A stretch of DNA of 64,000 nucleotides from Dissulfurispira thermophila (GCF_014701235.1 NZ_AP022873.1:2108001-2172000); one strand, 5' to 3'. Positions 54,000 to 62,509 are shown, counted from the stretch's first letter. The notes: a model not told the origin generated them from the sequence alone. Numbers and translations are program-made.

Positions 54000-54385
54000 T
54001 TCCTAAAGTTGTAATTAGATACCGTGCAATATCAATGCCAGAAAATAAAAATCAAAATCTGTCATATTTTACACCTAAAGGCATAAAAAAGTGTATATTT
54101 TTTTAATACATATAGGAGCAGTGTATTTTAACTACAAAATAGCCTAAAAGACTTAAAAACAAGCCATTAAGGGCATATAAAATAGAGATGTATACTTTTT
54201 TCAGACAGTATTATAATAAATAGCGATCGTAACTGTACTCCAAATGCCCTTTGGGCTATATCGCCGAAGACGGAAGGGGTGACAGCAGCTAATGTAATAA
54301 AAATAATTCCTTGCATTAAGATTCCTTGTAGTAAGTCAATCCAGCGATATGGATATGCCTTCGAAGTGAATAACAAAGTTTTAGA
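54000..54385. other. Intergenic region with sigma54-type promoter and putative activator sites
   Basis: AT-rich. It holds the promoter at 54025-54040 and, 50-100 bases upstream of it, the dyads TGTAT-N9-ATACA (54092-54110) and TGTA-N7-TACA (54122-54136). The 69-codon minus-strand frame at 54167-54376 has no SD and is not called. Confidence 0.45.
54025..54040 (-). promoter_or_regulatory. Sigma54 (-24/-12) promoter of the receiver-NuoEFG operon
   Basis: Minus strand TGGCAT (54040-54035), five bases, TTGCA (54029-54025): this fits TGGCAC-N5-TTGCW with one mismatch and correct spacing. The predicted start is near 54015, about 25 bases before the first ATG. An NtrC-type activator is encoded at 56100-57500. 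Confidence 0.65.
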
Positions 54386-54904
54386 CTAATTATCTTCTTT
54401 TGATTTGTCCCCGTCAAAAAGCATTCTTTCAATCTCGGGTTTGAGTTTTATCCTTACTATCACTTTATTGTTTTTAATCCTGTAATCGACATCAAGGACA
54501 TCCGAAGTACCAAAAGCAAGAGGTTGATATAACGGTCTAATCTCGTATCCGATAATATTGTCTTTGTAGTCTAAAATCTTGCTTATCTGATAATAGAGAA
54601 ATAGACTGTGCCAGCTTATAAACCTCTCTGTTTCCTCCAGTGCTTCATCGGCAGGAACACCCTTCTTTATCTTATAGTCAAATTCAGGTGCATAAGGCTC
54701 AAAGCTGTAGTCATCTCCTTCAATGTCGAGAATTGCTATAGTTTCAATATCATTTGAATATTTGCTGCCATAAAGTATGAGGGTGAAAGAACCCTTAATA
54801 TCCGTATCTCTTACACCTTCTGTCTTCAGATAATTGCCAGCAGCGCAGGAACTCAGGAGGACAATGCATGAGACAAGCAATAAGATGTATGCAATCCTTT
54901 TCAT
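54386..54904 (-). CDS. Putative lipoprotein
   Basis: About 172 residues from the ATG at 54904. Lipoprotein signal MKRIAYILLLVSCIVLLSSC with Cys at residue 20. The mature part has GSFTLILYGSKYSNDIETIA and a beta-rich C-terminal half (YEIRPLYQPLAFG, VLDVDYRIKNNKVIVRIKL). No family recognised. It stands alone between the NuoEFG operon and yihY (opposite strand). Confidence 0.75.
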   Translation of the reverse strand: MKRIAYILLLVSCIVLLSSCAAGNYLKTEGVRDTDIKGSFTLILYGSKYSNDIETIAILDIEGDDYSFEPYAPEFDYKIKKGVPADEALEETERFISWHSLFLYYQISKILDYKDNIIGYEIRPLYQPLAFGTSDVLDVDYRIKNNKVIVRIKLKPEIERMLFDGDKSKEDN

Positions 54905-54957
54905 ATTAAAATAATACCACACTTACACACTGCCAACAATCCATGATCAGTAACCTG

Positions 54958-54974
54958 AAATTACCGATAGAAAA
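54958..54974. repeat. Solo copy of the MITE-like terminal motif
   Basis: AAATTACCGATAGAAAA matches the 17-bp terminal block of the element at 61500-61843 at 15 of 17 bases. Confidence 0.4.
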
Positions 54975-55030
54975 TGGTAAAGAAGTTAATAGATATTGTA
55001 GACAATTTATTCTGTTATAATTAGAGACAA

Positions 55031-55843
55031 ATGCGACATATAAAGGTAGTACTCAGAAGCTTTGTAGATTTCTTCAGGGATGGCGGGCTAATGCTTGCTG
55101 GGTCAATATCTTATTTTACAATGATGGCAATCATCCCATTCTGTCTCCTGCTCGTAACAATATTCGGATATTTTCTCGGTGGTAATGAAGAACTGCTCAA
55201 ATTTTTTTCAGCAAAACTCGTGGGTTTCTTCCCAAAAATCACTCATGAGATAACCAATGAACTAAGAAAAATTATATCCTATAAAGGAATAGGGCAGTTT
55301 ACAGTAATCCTCTATGCTGTACTGTCCTACCAACTCTTTTCATCCCTCGAAACAGCAATAAATGTGATATTTAAAATAAAGGTGAAAAGACATTTTATAA
55401 TTTCCATTATCCTTTCTCTATTTGTAATCACCCTGATAATTGCCTTTATCCTTGTCTCCTTTGGTGCGACAGCCGCAATCTCGATGCTCAAGACACTTCA
55501 GGATTTTTTCCCTGATGTAAAGATTGGGAAGATAACAGGCTTTATAATAAAATTTGTCGTGCCATTGATACTGGTATTTCTGACGGTAGCCACACTCTAC
55601 ACATTCCTCCCGAAAAAAAGAATAAGACTCGGCTGCGCATTATCAGGGGCGTTATTTACAGCAATCCTTCTTGAAATAGCAAAACACATCTTCACCCTTT
55701 ATGTTGTAAAGGTTGCAAAATTAGGAACCATATATGGTCCACTTTCGGCATTTGTGATATTCCTCCTATGGGTCTTTTATTCGTCATGTATATTTCTTAT
55801 TGGCGCAGAGATTGTTCGTAACCTTGAGGATGCAAGGAAGTAA
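55031..55843 (+). CDS. YihY/BrkB-family inner-membrane protein
   Basis: 270 residues with about six membrane helices. The family signatures are GGLMLAGSISYFTMMAIIPF (~18-37), YGPLSAFVIFLLWVFYSSCI (~236-255) and the GAEIV near the end. Formerly annotated as RNase BN, it is now regarded as a membrane protein of unclear, perhaps transport-related, role. It stands alone on the plus strand. Confidence 0.88.
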   Translation: MRHIKVVLRSFVDFFRDGGLMLAGSISYFTMMAIIPFCLLLVTIFGYFLGGNEELLKFFSAKLVGFFPKITHEITNELRKIISYKGIGQFTVILYAVLSYQLFSSLETAINVIFKIKVKRHFIISIILSLFVITLIIAFILVSFGATAAISMLKTLQDFFPDVKIGKITGFIIKFVVPLILVFLTVATLYTFLPKKRIRLGCALSGALFTAILLEIAKHIFTLYVVKVAKLGTIYGPLSAFVIFLLWVFYSSCIFLIGAEIVRNLEDARK

Positions 55844-55864
55844 TAAATACAAGGTTAAGGCAGT

Positions 55865-56059
55865 CTATCTGATAATGTTTGTATGATTTTTACCCTTTTC
55901 CTCGTATTTCAAGCACTCTATTGTAGAGGCTTTGTAAACTTCATCAGACGGCATATTCTTTGTCTTGAATCCCATAGCCCTGCATCCATAAGGAAAGCCT
56001 TTGTCCCATGTGATATAGAAATGTTTGCATTTAAAACAATCGATTTTTCCCTGTTCCAT
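55865..56059 (-). CDS. Small four-cysteine protein, probably metal-binding
   Basis: 64 residues: CFKCKHFYITWDKGFPYGCR (~8-27), MGFKTKNMPSDEV, and IECLKYE with the fourth Cys near 49. The CKHFYITWD...PYGCxAMGFK pattern recurs in short conserved hypothetical proteins I recall from sulfate reducers and related anaerobes. Four cysteines suit a zinc or iron site. It follows the NtrC-type gene by 40 bases and may be its last cistron. Confidence 0.7.
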   Translation of the reverse strand: MEQGKIDCFKCKHFYITWDKGFPYGCRAMGFKTKNMPSDEVYKASTIECLKYEEKGKNHTNIIR

Positions 56060-56099
56060 ATAAATCTTAACAGCATGACAGATATGTCTTGCTGTATCA

Positions 56100-57500
56100 C
56101 TAATCAGACTTTCCTTTTGAGATATTGTATTTCTTTAAAAGCGCATGGAAATTTGGCCTCTGCATGCCTACCTCTGCAGCAGCCCTTGTAATATTCCAGT
56201 CGTTTCGCCTGAGTGCAGCAATGAGAAAGCCCTTTTCTATCTCTTCTATGGATTTTGTTCTGATATTCTTTTTCTTTAGTTTTAATTCATCCAGCGTCAT
56301 AGGGATTTCTATCTCTTCCTCATAGCCTATAGGTATCATTATATGCTCGGGTCTGAGCATTCTGCCTTCGCACACTATTACTGCCCTATGAATCACATTT
56401 TCAAGCTCCCTTACATTGCCGGGCCAGTCATTGGCAATAAGCTGACGCATGGCCTCTGCAGAAATATGTGGGACATCCCTCCCAACTTCTTTGCTATATT
56501 TATGGAGGAAATAGTATGCAAGGGCAGGAATATCTTCCTTTCTATTTCTTAAAGGAGGGACATTGATAGGAAATACATTCAGCCTATAAAAAAAATCCTC
56601 CCTGAATTTTCCCTGTTTAACCATTTCCGAAAGATCTCTGTTGGTTGCTGCTATAAATCTTATGTCAATCTTCACTATCTTTTTACTTCCAACAGGTCTA
56701 AACTCCTTTTCTTGTAATACCCTTAAAAGCTTCATCTGCATAGATAGAGGGAGATTGCTTATTTCATCAAGGAATACTGTTCCTCCATTAGCTGTTTCTA
56801 AAACACCTTTTTCTGTTGTAACAGCACTTGTAAATGAGCCTTTTATATGGCCAAACAACTCTGATTCCATAAGATTTTCGGGTATAGTGCCACAGTCAAC
56901 CACTATAAATGGCTGTTCCTTCCTTGCGCTATTATAATGTATAGCCCTTGCAACAAGTTCTTTTCCAGTGCCACTCTCACCTGTTATCAGCACAGTGCTA
57001 CCTGTAGATGAAACAGTGGCTATTAACTTGAATACCTTCTGCATCTCCCTTGATGTTCCAATAATATTGTCTAAACTATAAAGGGCATTGATTTCCTGTC
57101 TAAGCCTTATATTCTCGATTTTAAGTCTCTTTTTTTCAAGGCATCGTTCAACAGAATTCAGAAGTACCTCGGGCGTGAAAGGCTTTTCTATAAAATCATA
57201 TGCGCCATATTTAAGGGCATCCACTGCTGTTTTTACTGTCCCATATCCTGTGATTATTATTACCTCTGTTTCTGGCCATTCCTCTTTAATTTTTTTCAAA
57301 AGGTCTATCCCTGTTGTATCAGGCATAACAAGGTCTGCAAGCACAAGGTCGAATGCCTCATTCTGAAGCTTTTTTACTGCTTCACTTCCATTCCTTGCGG
57401 TCTGAAGATTATACCCATAAGGCGAAAGTATCCTTACACAACTCTTTCTCACAATATCTTCATCATCAACAATAAGTATGCCCGGTGTAATCAATGTCAT
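56100..57500 (-). CDS. NtrC-family sigma54-dependent response regulator
   Basis: 466 residues: receiver (1-120, Asp in VLADLVMPDTTG), AAA+ domain (Walker A GESGTGKELVARAIH ~170, Walker B GGTVFLDEIS ~235), and a C-terminal Fis-type helix-turn-helix (NITRAAAEVGMQRPNFHALL). The sigma54-contact loop reads GSFTSA, not the consensus GAFTGA: the Thr and Phe are kept, two small residues differ. It is 2 bases downstream of the single receiver gene. The sigma54 promoter at 54025-54040 is a likely target. Confidence 0.93.
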   Translation of the reverse strand: MTLITPGILIVDDEDIVRKSCVRILSPYGYNLQTARNGSEAVKKLQNEAFDLVLADLVMPDTTGIDLLKKIKEEWPETEVIIITGYGTVKTAVDALKYGAYDFIEKPFTPEVLLNSVERCLEKKRLKIENIRLRQEINALYSLDNIIGTSREMQKVFKLIATVSSTGSTVLITGESGTGKELVARAIHYNSARKEQPFIVVDCGTIPENLMESELFGHIKGSFTSAVTTEKGVLETANGGTVFLDEISNLPLSMQMKLLRVLQEKEFRPVGSKKIVKIDIRFIAATNRDLSEMVKQGKFREDFFYRLNVFPINVPPLRNRKEDIPALAYYFLHKYSKEVGRDVPHISAEAMRQLIANDWPGNVRELENVIHRAVIVCEGRMLRPEHIMIPIGYEEEIEIPMTLDELKLKKKNIRTKSIEEIEKGFLIAALRRNDWNITRAAAEVGMQRPNFHALLKKYNISKGKSD

Positions 57501-57502
57501 CG

Positions 57503-57874
57503 CTACAACTCTTGCTCAAGCACCTCTTTTACTCTTTCAATTAATGTATCAGGCGTAAAAGGTTTTTCGAGATAATGGGCAGCCCCTGATGATATTGAAT
57601 CAACTATATGCTCGATGGTATCATAGCCTGTCATTATCATTACCTTCTGATCAGGGTGTTGCCTTTTGATATTTACCAATACTTCTATACCGTCTATGCC
57701 TGGCATCTTTAGGTCTACAAGCACAAGGTCATATTGTGAGTTTTTAAAAAATTCAAGCCCTTCTTTGCCTGATGCAGCAATATCAACTACATATCCTTCG
57801 GGCTCGAGTGTCCTCTTGCAACTGATTCGCACAATATCTTCGTCATCTATCACAAGTATTCTTCCCTTGTCCAT
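57503..57874 (-). CDS. Single-domain response regulator (CheY-like)
   Basis: 123 residues, receiver only. Asp in LVDLKMPGIDG (~53), VIDDED, MTGYDT, LEKPFTP. No output domain, so it is a phosphate shuttle or a partner that acts by binding. It is closely similar to the receivers of the genes at 52352, 53225 and 56100 (shared IVRxSCxRxLxPEGYxVD start), which look like a local duplication family. Confidence 0.92.
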   Translation of the reverse strand: MDKGRILVIDDEDIVRISCKRTLEPEGYVVDIAASGKEGLEFFKNSQYDLVLVDLKMPGIDGIEVLVNIKRQHPDQKVMIMTGYDTIEHIVDSISSGAAHYLEKPFTPDTLIERVKEVLEQEL

Positions 57875-57888
57875 TTATGCCTCCTATC

Positions 57889-58434
57889 CTAATTTTCCCC
57901 TTTCAATGCACTATTTATATCCTCTCTTATCAAATTTAAAACATCAGGCAAATTAATAGGAACATCACCTAATTCTCTTTTAAGCTCCTCTGTTTCAAGT
58001 TTATAATAAAAATCATTCTTCTTAAAGGAAAATAAAAAATCTATCTCTGGATGGCCACCTATTAGCACTGCCATTGTAGCACCTATATCACCCAATGGCT
58101 TCATATCTATGTGGCTGTGCTGAAATTCTGCTGTAATAACAGTTCCTTTGCCTTGCTCTGATTCTACAGAAAAATTACCATTGCATTCATTAGTAGCCTG
58201 TGCAAGAAGAGGTATGCCAAGACCAAATTTTTTCCTTCTAACTGCCTTTGTCGAAAAAAATGGGTCATTAACCATCTTTATCGTATTTTCATCCATCCCC
58301 TTTCCATCATCAATTATCTTAAGTATAAATCTGTCATTAGCCTCATTAATGATAACCCGAATTTCCACCCTTTTAGCACCAGCATCTATCGAATTCTCTG
58401 CGATGTCCAGTATGTGAAGTGAAATATCTTCCAT
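57889..58434 (-). CDS. HATPase-domain protein (histidine kinase-like ATPase)
   Basis: About 181 residues from the ATG at 58434, which overlaps the PHP stop by one base (TAATG). N box in LDIAENSIDAGAKRV (~9-23), G1 box DDGKGMDE, GLGIPLLAQA (G2). It has no phospho-acceptor His or sensor domain. Homologues sit beside DRTGG and PHP genes in [FeFe]-hydrogenase operons of clostridia (from memory). Its partner may be the receivers downstream. Confidence 0.86.
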   Translation of the reverse strand: MEDISLHILDIAENSIDAGAKRVEIRVIINEANDRFILKIIDDGKGMDENTIKMVNDPFFSTKAVRRKKFGLGIPLLAQATNECNGNFSVESEQGKGTVITAEFQHSHIDMKPLGDIGATMAVLIGGHPEIDFLFSFKKNDFYYKLETEELKRELGDVPINLPDVLNLIREDINSALKGEN

Positions 58435-59183
58435 TAATCCATATCCTCGGTATTCCACTCTATTTTTCGCATTCCCTTAAATGCCATTTTTATTTCATCA
58501 AATGTTAGTTCATCAAGAAAAAATGATACTGTCCTTCTACCTAAGTCAGCAAGATGATGGGCATCAGATGATGTTATCCATGGAATTGTTTTATATCCTC
58601 CAAACACTGATTCAGCCCTCTGTCTTTTTGTATTATATGAGATTTCGAGGGCATCAAATGCAATATCACCAGGAATAAATCCAAATTGAGAGACAACACT
58701 GAAAATCTCCTTATCTATATGACTTGCTATAGCAATACCTCCAATAGAATGAATAGTATCAACAATCTCTTTAAGAGAAAGGATTGTAGCACTAAAGAGA
58801 ATCCTTTTATTAAACCTTAAAACTTCATCATTTTCATTAACCACAACCTGATAGCCAATCACCCTTTCATCATTTATACCATTCGGGAGGTGCCTGTAAA
58901 CAATCTCCTGCATTCCCATAACTTTATCTACCGAGTCGAATATAGCAAGCACATGGGCCTCTTCTTGCGATGTAATTTCCATTGAAGGCAAAACCATTAT
59001 CCCTTTTTTCATAGCTATCTTAACAGCAATTTCTGCATTCTCTGCTGAGTTGTGGTCTGATATAGCTATTACATCAATCCCTTTCTTGACTGCAGTGTCT
59101 ATTATACGGAGAGGTGTCATATCTAATTCAGCGCATGGAGATAGACAGGTGTGAATATGCAGATCTGCAATGAATCGCTTCAT
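58434..59183 (-). CDS. PHP-domain phosphoesterase
   Basis: 249 residues. Metal ligands in ADLHIHTCLSPC (~5-16), ISDHNSAE (~40), SMEITSQEEAHV (~67) and SSDAHH (~215). PHP proteins are metal-dependent phosphoesterases; this branch is of unknown substrate and occurs with redox-enzyme operons. It could remove a phosphate or nucleotide signal used by the neighbouring ATPases. Confidence 0.88.
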   Translation of the reverse strand: MKRFIADLHIHTCLSPCAELDMTPLRIIDTAVKKGIDVIAISDHNSAENAEIAVKIAMKKGIMVLPSMEITSQEEAHVLAIFDSVDKVMGMQEIVYRHLPNGINDERVIGYQVVVNENDEVLRFNKRILFSATILSLKEIVDTIHSIGGIAIASHIDKEIFSVVSQFGFIPGDIAFDALEISYNTKRQRAESVFGGYKTIPWITSSDAHHLADLGRRTVSFFLDELTFDEIKMAFKGMRKIEWNTEDMD

Positions 59184-59187
59184 TTAC

Positions 59188-59526
59188 TCATTCACTTCTT
59201 AAGATATTATAAAGCAATCCTGCTATCTCAAATGTTGTCTTTGAAGTGGTTAAAATAGTTATATTTTCCGATTCAGCCTTTTTCACCGTATCAGTCTCAG
59301 GAAGTCTGCCATTTGTTATAACTATGCAAGAAAGACCTTTTATTACTGCAACAGCCACTATGTTTGGATGTGTCTGGAGGGTTATCCATAATTCACCATC
59401 TTTACTGTGAGCCATTACATCCGAAAGAAGATCACTTATGTAGCACCCTGTTACATACTTATGCATATCACCGCTCACCCTTATATCTAATCCTATTTTT
59501 TCAATAATATCACTGACCTTGAGCAT
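59188..59526 (-). CDS. DRTGG-like ligand-binding domain protein (first copy)
   Basis: 112 residues of alpha/beta fold: CYISDLLSDVMAHSKDGELW, THPNIVAVAVIKGLSCIVIT, STKLS-like TTSKTTFEIAGLLY. It resembles the DRTGG domain (related to CBS-pair linked and phosphotransacetylase N-domains) that binds a small ligand. Tightly packed: 1 base from the ATPase gene upstream and 4 from PHP. Confidence 0.75.
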   Translation of the reverse strand: MLKVSDIIEKIGLDIRVSGDMHKYVTGCYISDLLSDVMAHSKDGELWITLQTHPNIVAVAVIKGLSCIVITNGRLPETDTVKKAESENITILTTSKTTFEIAGLLYNILRSE

Positions 59527-59527
59527 A

Positions 59528-59953
59528 TCAATCCTTTCTCATATATATAACTATTTCGAGGGTTGTCCCCTCACCCACAACAGAATCTATCTTGAATCTA
59601 TCTGCATTTTTCTTTATATTAGGCAGTCCCATGCCCGCGCCCCATCCCATCTCCCTTACCCAATCAGGAGCTGTTGAATATCCTTCCTGCATTGCCAGTT
59701 CAATATCCTCTATACCTGGTCCCATATCTGTTAATATTATCCTTATTTCTCCATTGTTAACAACATAGTGCATTGTTCCTGCCACTGCATGTATTATGAT
59801 ATTCATCTCTGCCTCAAATGCAGCAATTGATGCTCGTCTAATAATATCTTGTGACACTCCCAGCTTTGACAGGGTGCTCTTTAATTCGCTCGAGGCAGCA
59901 CCTGCATTCGTAAAATCTCCTCCCATAAGTTGAAAACAACCCTCTACATTCAT
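59528..59953 (-). CDS. RsbW/SpoIIAB-like serine-kinase-type ATPase
   Basis: About 141 residues from the ATG at 59953 (GGAGG before it; TAATG overlap with the upstream stop). HATPase motifs: AFEAEMNIIIHAVAG (N box), ILTDMGPGIEDIELAM (G1), GMGLPNIKKNADRF (G2). Anti-sigma-factor kinases of this kind phosphorylate Ser/Thr of antagonists; no STAS protein is nearby, so the target is open. It sits between the two DRTGG-like genes. Confidence 0.83.
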   Translation of the reverse strand: MNVEGCFQLMGGDFTNAGAASSELKSTLSKLGVSQDIIRRASIAAFEAEMNIIIHAVAGTMHYVVNNGEIRIILTDMGPGIEDIELAMQEGYSTAPDWVREMGWGAGMGLPNIKKNADRFKIDSVVGEGTTLEIVIYMRKD

Positions 59954-60303
59954 TACTCCTCCAGACAACTCCTCAACCCTCCGACATAAAGCATCCCACA
60001 TACTGTAAATGCAGGCAGATGCGTTACCATCAATGCAATGTTTTTTTCTTTTGCAAGCTCTATCATATCCTTCTCCATCTTCTTTCCAAGCACCATAAGA
60101 ACAGCAGCAATATCTGCTATCTCTGCTGTCCTAATTACCTGGGTCTGATTCAAGGCAGTCACAAGCAAAGCACCTTTCGCTGCAAATCTGAGCACATCAC
60201 TCATAAGATCTGAACTGCAAACTGATACTATGTCTATAGAATCAGCCTTGCCTTTAACAATTATTTCTCCATCGATCAGTCCTGCTATGTCTTTGAGTTT
60301 CAT
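59953..60303 (-). CDS. DRTGG-like ligand-binding domain protein (second copy)
   Basis: About 116 residues from the ATG at 60303 (AGGA upstream; a TTG at 60309 is possible). Same fold as 59188: CSSDLMSDVLRFAAKGALLV, TQVIRTAEIADIAAVLMVLG, HLPAFTVCGMLYVGGL. It follows the histidine kinase after 2 bases and overlaps the ATPase gene by one base. The two copies differ enough to suggest distinct ligands or a heterodimer. Confidence 0.75.
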   Translation of the reverse strand: MKLKDIAGLIDGEIIVKGKADSIDIVSVCSSDLMSDVLRFAAKGALLVTALNQTQVIRTAEIADIAAVLMVLGKKMEKDMIELAKEKNIALMVTHLPAFTVCGMLYVGGLRSCLEE

Positions 60304-60305
60304 AT

Positions 60306-61439
60306 TCAATTCCTATCTGTTTTGACTACAGGCAGACGAATAAAAAAGCTTGCTCCACGGCCCTGCTCACTTTTCACAAAAATCTGTCCATCGTGTTTTT
60401 TGATAATGCCATAGCTCACAGCAAGCCCTAATCCTGTACCTTTCCCAGCAGGCTTTGTTGTAAAGAAAGGTTCAAATATCCTGCCCTTAATGTCTTCGGG
60501 AATACCCGGACCTGTGTCAGTAAATTCAATCTCAACAAATCTGCTATCTCCATCTGTTATCATTCTCGATGCAATAGTTATCTTGCCTTTTTCTTCCATT
60601 GCATCTGCTGCATTTATAAGAAGATTGAGAAATACCTGCTGAATCTGATTGGGATCTACACTTACAGCAGGAATAGTTTTATCAAGTTGCACATCAAAGA
60701 CAATATTGTAAAATTTTGCCTGATTCCTTACCATTGACAATATATTTTCTATCAATGTATTTATGTCAATATCTGCCTTTTCAGATGCAGTCTTTCTCGA
60801 AAAACCTAAAAGCCCTCGTACAATCTTAGAACACCTCTCTGCCTGGTCTATGATGACCTTCAAATCTTCTGCATCCTGCGTATTTTCCGGGGGTATGCGT
60901 TTCATCATTAAGTGTGCAAATGTAACTATACCTGTTAAAGGGCTATTCAATTCGTGAGCAACACCTGCAGCCATTCTGCCGAGGGATGCAAGCTTCTCAG
61001 CATTTATCAGTTGTTCCTGCGCCTTTACTATCTCTGCTGTCTTTTTCTGCACCTCTTCTTCAAGGCTCTTTGTCCAGTTCTCCATCTTGTCTCTGTACTG
61101 TCTGAGTTCCTCCACCATTAAATTAAAGGAGTTAGCCAGCATTCCTATCTCGTCTTTTGTCTTAAGATTAATCCTGTAATCCATATCTCCCTGAGATAGC
61201 TTGTTCATTCCATCAACCAAAAATGATAATGGCTTTGTGACAAGATTATAAAGGATTATGCATAAAAGGAAGGATATCGTAATAACAAAAAAGCCACCAT
61301 AAAACAACACGACCCCGAGTTTAATGTCAGGGTTTTGCTTGATAAATACATAAGCAAAAACAAGACCAACAATAAGCATCATTGCGCCTATTGCCAATAT
61401 AAGTTTGCCTGTAAGGGAATTCAGGGATTTTTTTTGCAT
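60306..61439 (-). CDS. Membrane sensor histidine kinase (HAMP type)
   Basis: 377 residues: two membrane helices (~12-33 and ~42-64) with almost no periplasmic loop, HAMP (~65-118), coiled coil, phospho-acceptor HELNSPLTGI (~156), then HATPase with N box NLLINAADAME, G1 DTGPGIPED, G2 GKGTGLGLAVSYGII. The short loop suggests sensing inside the membrane or through partners. First gene of the operon; the receivers at 57503, 56100, 53225 and 52352 are candidate partners. Confidence 0.92.
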   Translation of the reverse strand: MQKKSLNSLTGKLILAIGAMMLIVGLVFAYVFIKQNPDIKLGVVLFYGGFFVITISFLLCIILYNLVTKPLSFLVDGMNKLSQGDMDYRINLKTKDEIGMLANSFNLMVEELRQYRDKMENWTKSLEEEVQKKTAEIVKAQEQLINAEKLASLGRMAAGVAHELNSPLTGIVTFAHLMMKRIPPENTQDAEDLKVIIDQAERCSKIVRGLLGFSRKTASEKADIDINTLIENILSMVRNQAKFYNIVFDVQLDKTIPAVSVDPNQIQQVFLNLLINAADAMEEKGKITIASRMITDGDSRFVEIEFTDTGPGIPEDIKGRIFEPFFTTKPAGKGTGLGLAVSYGIIKKHDGQIFVKSEQGRGASFFIRLPVVKTDRN

Positions 61440-61499
61440 TATTAATCATACCCCTACAGGCAGCATGTAGTCAATAAATGGATAGCAAGCACTTGCCTA

Positions 61500-61843
61500 A
61501 AATTGCCGATAGAAATAGAAAACTATTTTTGTAAGTTTAGATGGCAGACACTATCCGCCTTCGGCGATTTTTTAAAATTCAAAATTCAAAATTCAAATAG
61601 CTGAAGATTAGGCTGAAGGCTAAAGATAAAATCCAATCTTAAATTTTAAATCTTAAATCTTAAATTTTAAACCTTCAACCTTGAATCGCCGAAGGCGTTA
61701 TCCCCTTCACCCCTTCACCTCTTCACCCCTTAAGCCTAATTACCTCATATACACTTGAACCAACGCTTTTTAAAGGCTTTGAGCAGTGTCTGCCATCTAA
61801 TTAAAAGTGTTTCCATCTATCACTTCATTTCTATCGGCAATTT
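61500..61843. repeat. MITE-like nested inverted-repeat element
   Basis: A 344-bp element with ends AAATTGCCGATAGAAAT (61500-61516) and its exact complement (61827-61843). Inner blocks TTAGATGGCAGACACT (61537-61552) pair with 61785-61800, and CGCCTTCGGCGATT (61556-61569) with 61684-61697. The centre is AT-rich AAATTC/TTAAAT units, GGCTGAAGGC, and CCCCTTCACC repeats. No ORF. It fills the whole gap between the kinase and pal. Confidence 0.65.
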
Positions 61844-61921
61844 CGAGACTTGTAAGGATGTTGCATAGAAATACAATATCTGCTAAATTACAGAATAAAT
61901 TAAACATTTGCGGAGGTAAAT

Positions 61922-62509
61922 ATGAAACGCACATATATTTCAATTCTTATTATCCTTGCTATTATTATGATAAGTGGATGCGCTCAGAGGAAGATAGCTG
62001 GAGCCCCTGAACAGCCTACTGAGCAGCCTAATATAACAAAAACAGAAGATAGAAAAACTACAACTGATACAGCTATTACAAAAGAGCCCATGAGAGAATC
62101 TATTACTGAAAAACAGATAGCAAAGACACAGCCCTCCGAGGCACAGCCTTCAGTAAAAGAACTTCAAACACAAATTCAGGATATCCACTTTGACTTCGAC
62201 AGATACGACATAAGAGAGGATGCAAAACCTATATTAAAAGAGGTATCAACAATACTTTTGAAAAATAAGAATATAAAGGTAATCATAGAAGGACACTGTG
62301 ATGAAAGAGGCACTAATGAATACAACCTTGGTCTCGGAGACAGAAGGGCAAACTCTACAAAAGAATACCTTATATCGCTCGGCATCCCATCAAGCAAAAT
62401 TGAAACTATAAGCTATGGTGAAGAAAAACCAATCTGCACAAAACAAACAGAAGAGTGTTGGGCAAAAAATAGAAGGGCACATTTTGTATTTATTGAGGAG
62501 GGACGATGA
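61922..62509 (+). CDS. pal: Peptidoglycan-associated lipoprotein (Pal/OmpA domain)
   Basis: 195 residues. Lipoprotein signal MKRTYISILIILAIIMISGC (Cys20), a Thr/Pro/Lys-rich linker (~25-85), then an OmpA domain: IHFDFDRYDIREDAKPIL, IEGHCDERGTNEYNLGLGDR, NRRAHFVF. The Asp and Arg that hold diaminopimelate are present. It links the outer membrane to peptidoglycan with Tol-TolB. GGAGG precedes the ATG; it overlaps cpoB by 4 bases. Confidence 0.93.
   Translation: MKRTYISILIILAIIMISGCAQRKIAGAPEQPTEQPNITKTEDRKTTTDTAITKEPMRESITEKQIAKTQPSEAQPSVKELQTQIQDIHFDFDRYDIREDAKPILKEVSTILLKNKNIKVIIEGHCDERGTNEYNLGLGDRRANSTKEYLISLGIPSSKIETISYGEEKPICTKQTEECWAKNRRAHFVFIEEGR

Noticed and set aside
54167-54376. 69-codon hydrophobic minus-strand ORF upstream of the sigma54 promoter
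   Set aside because: No SD, no recognisable domain, and it overlaps the putative activator-binding region; not enough to call a gene.
61470-61500. Second sigma54-like site before the histidine kinase (AGGCAAGTGCTTGCT on the minus strand)
   Set aside because: The gap between GGCA and TTGC is five bases where six are needed, and the leading T is missing.
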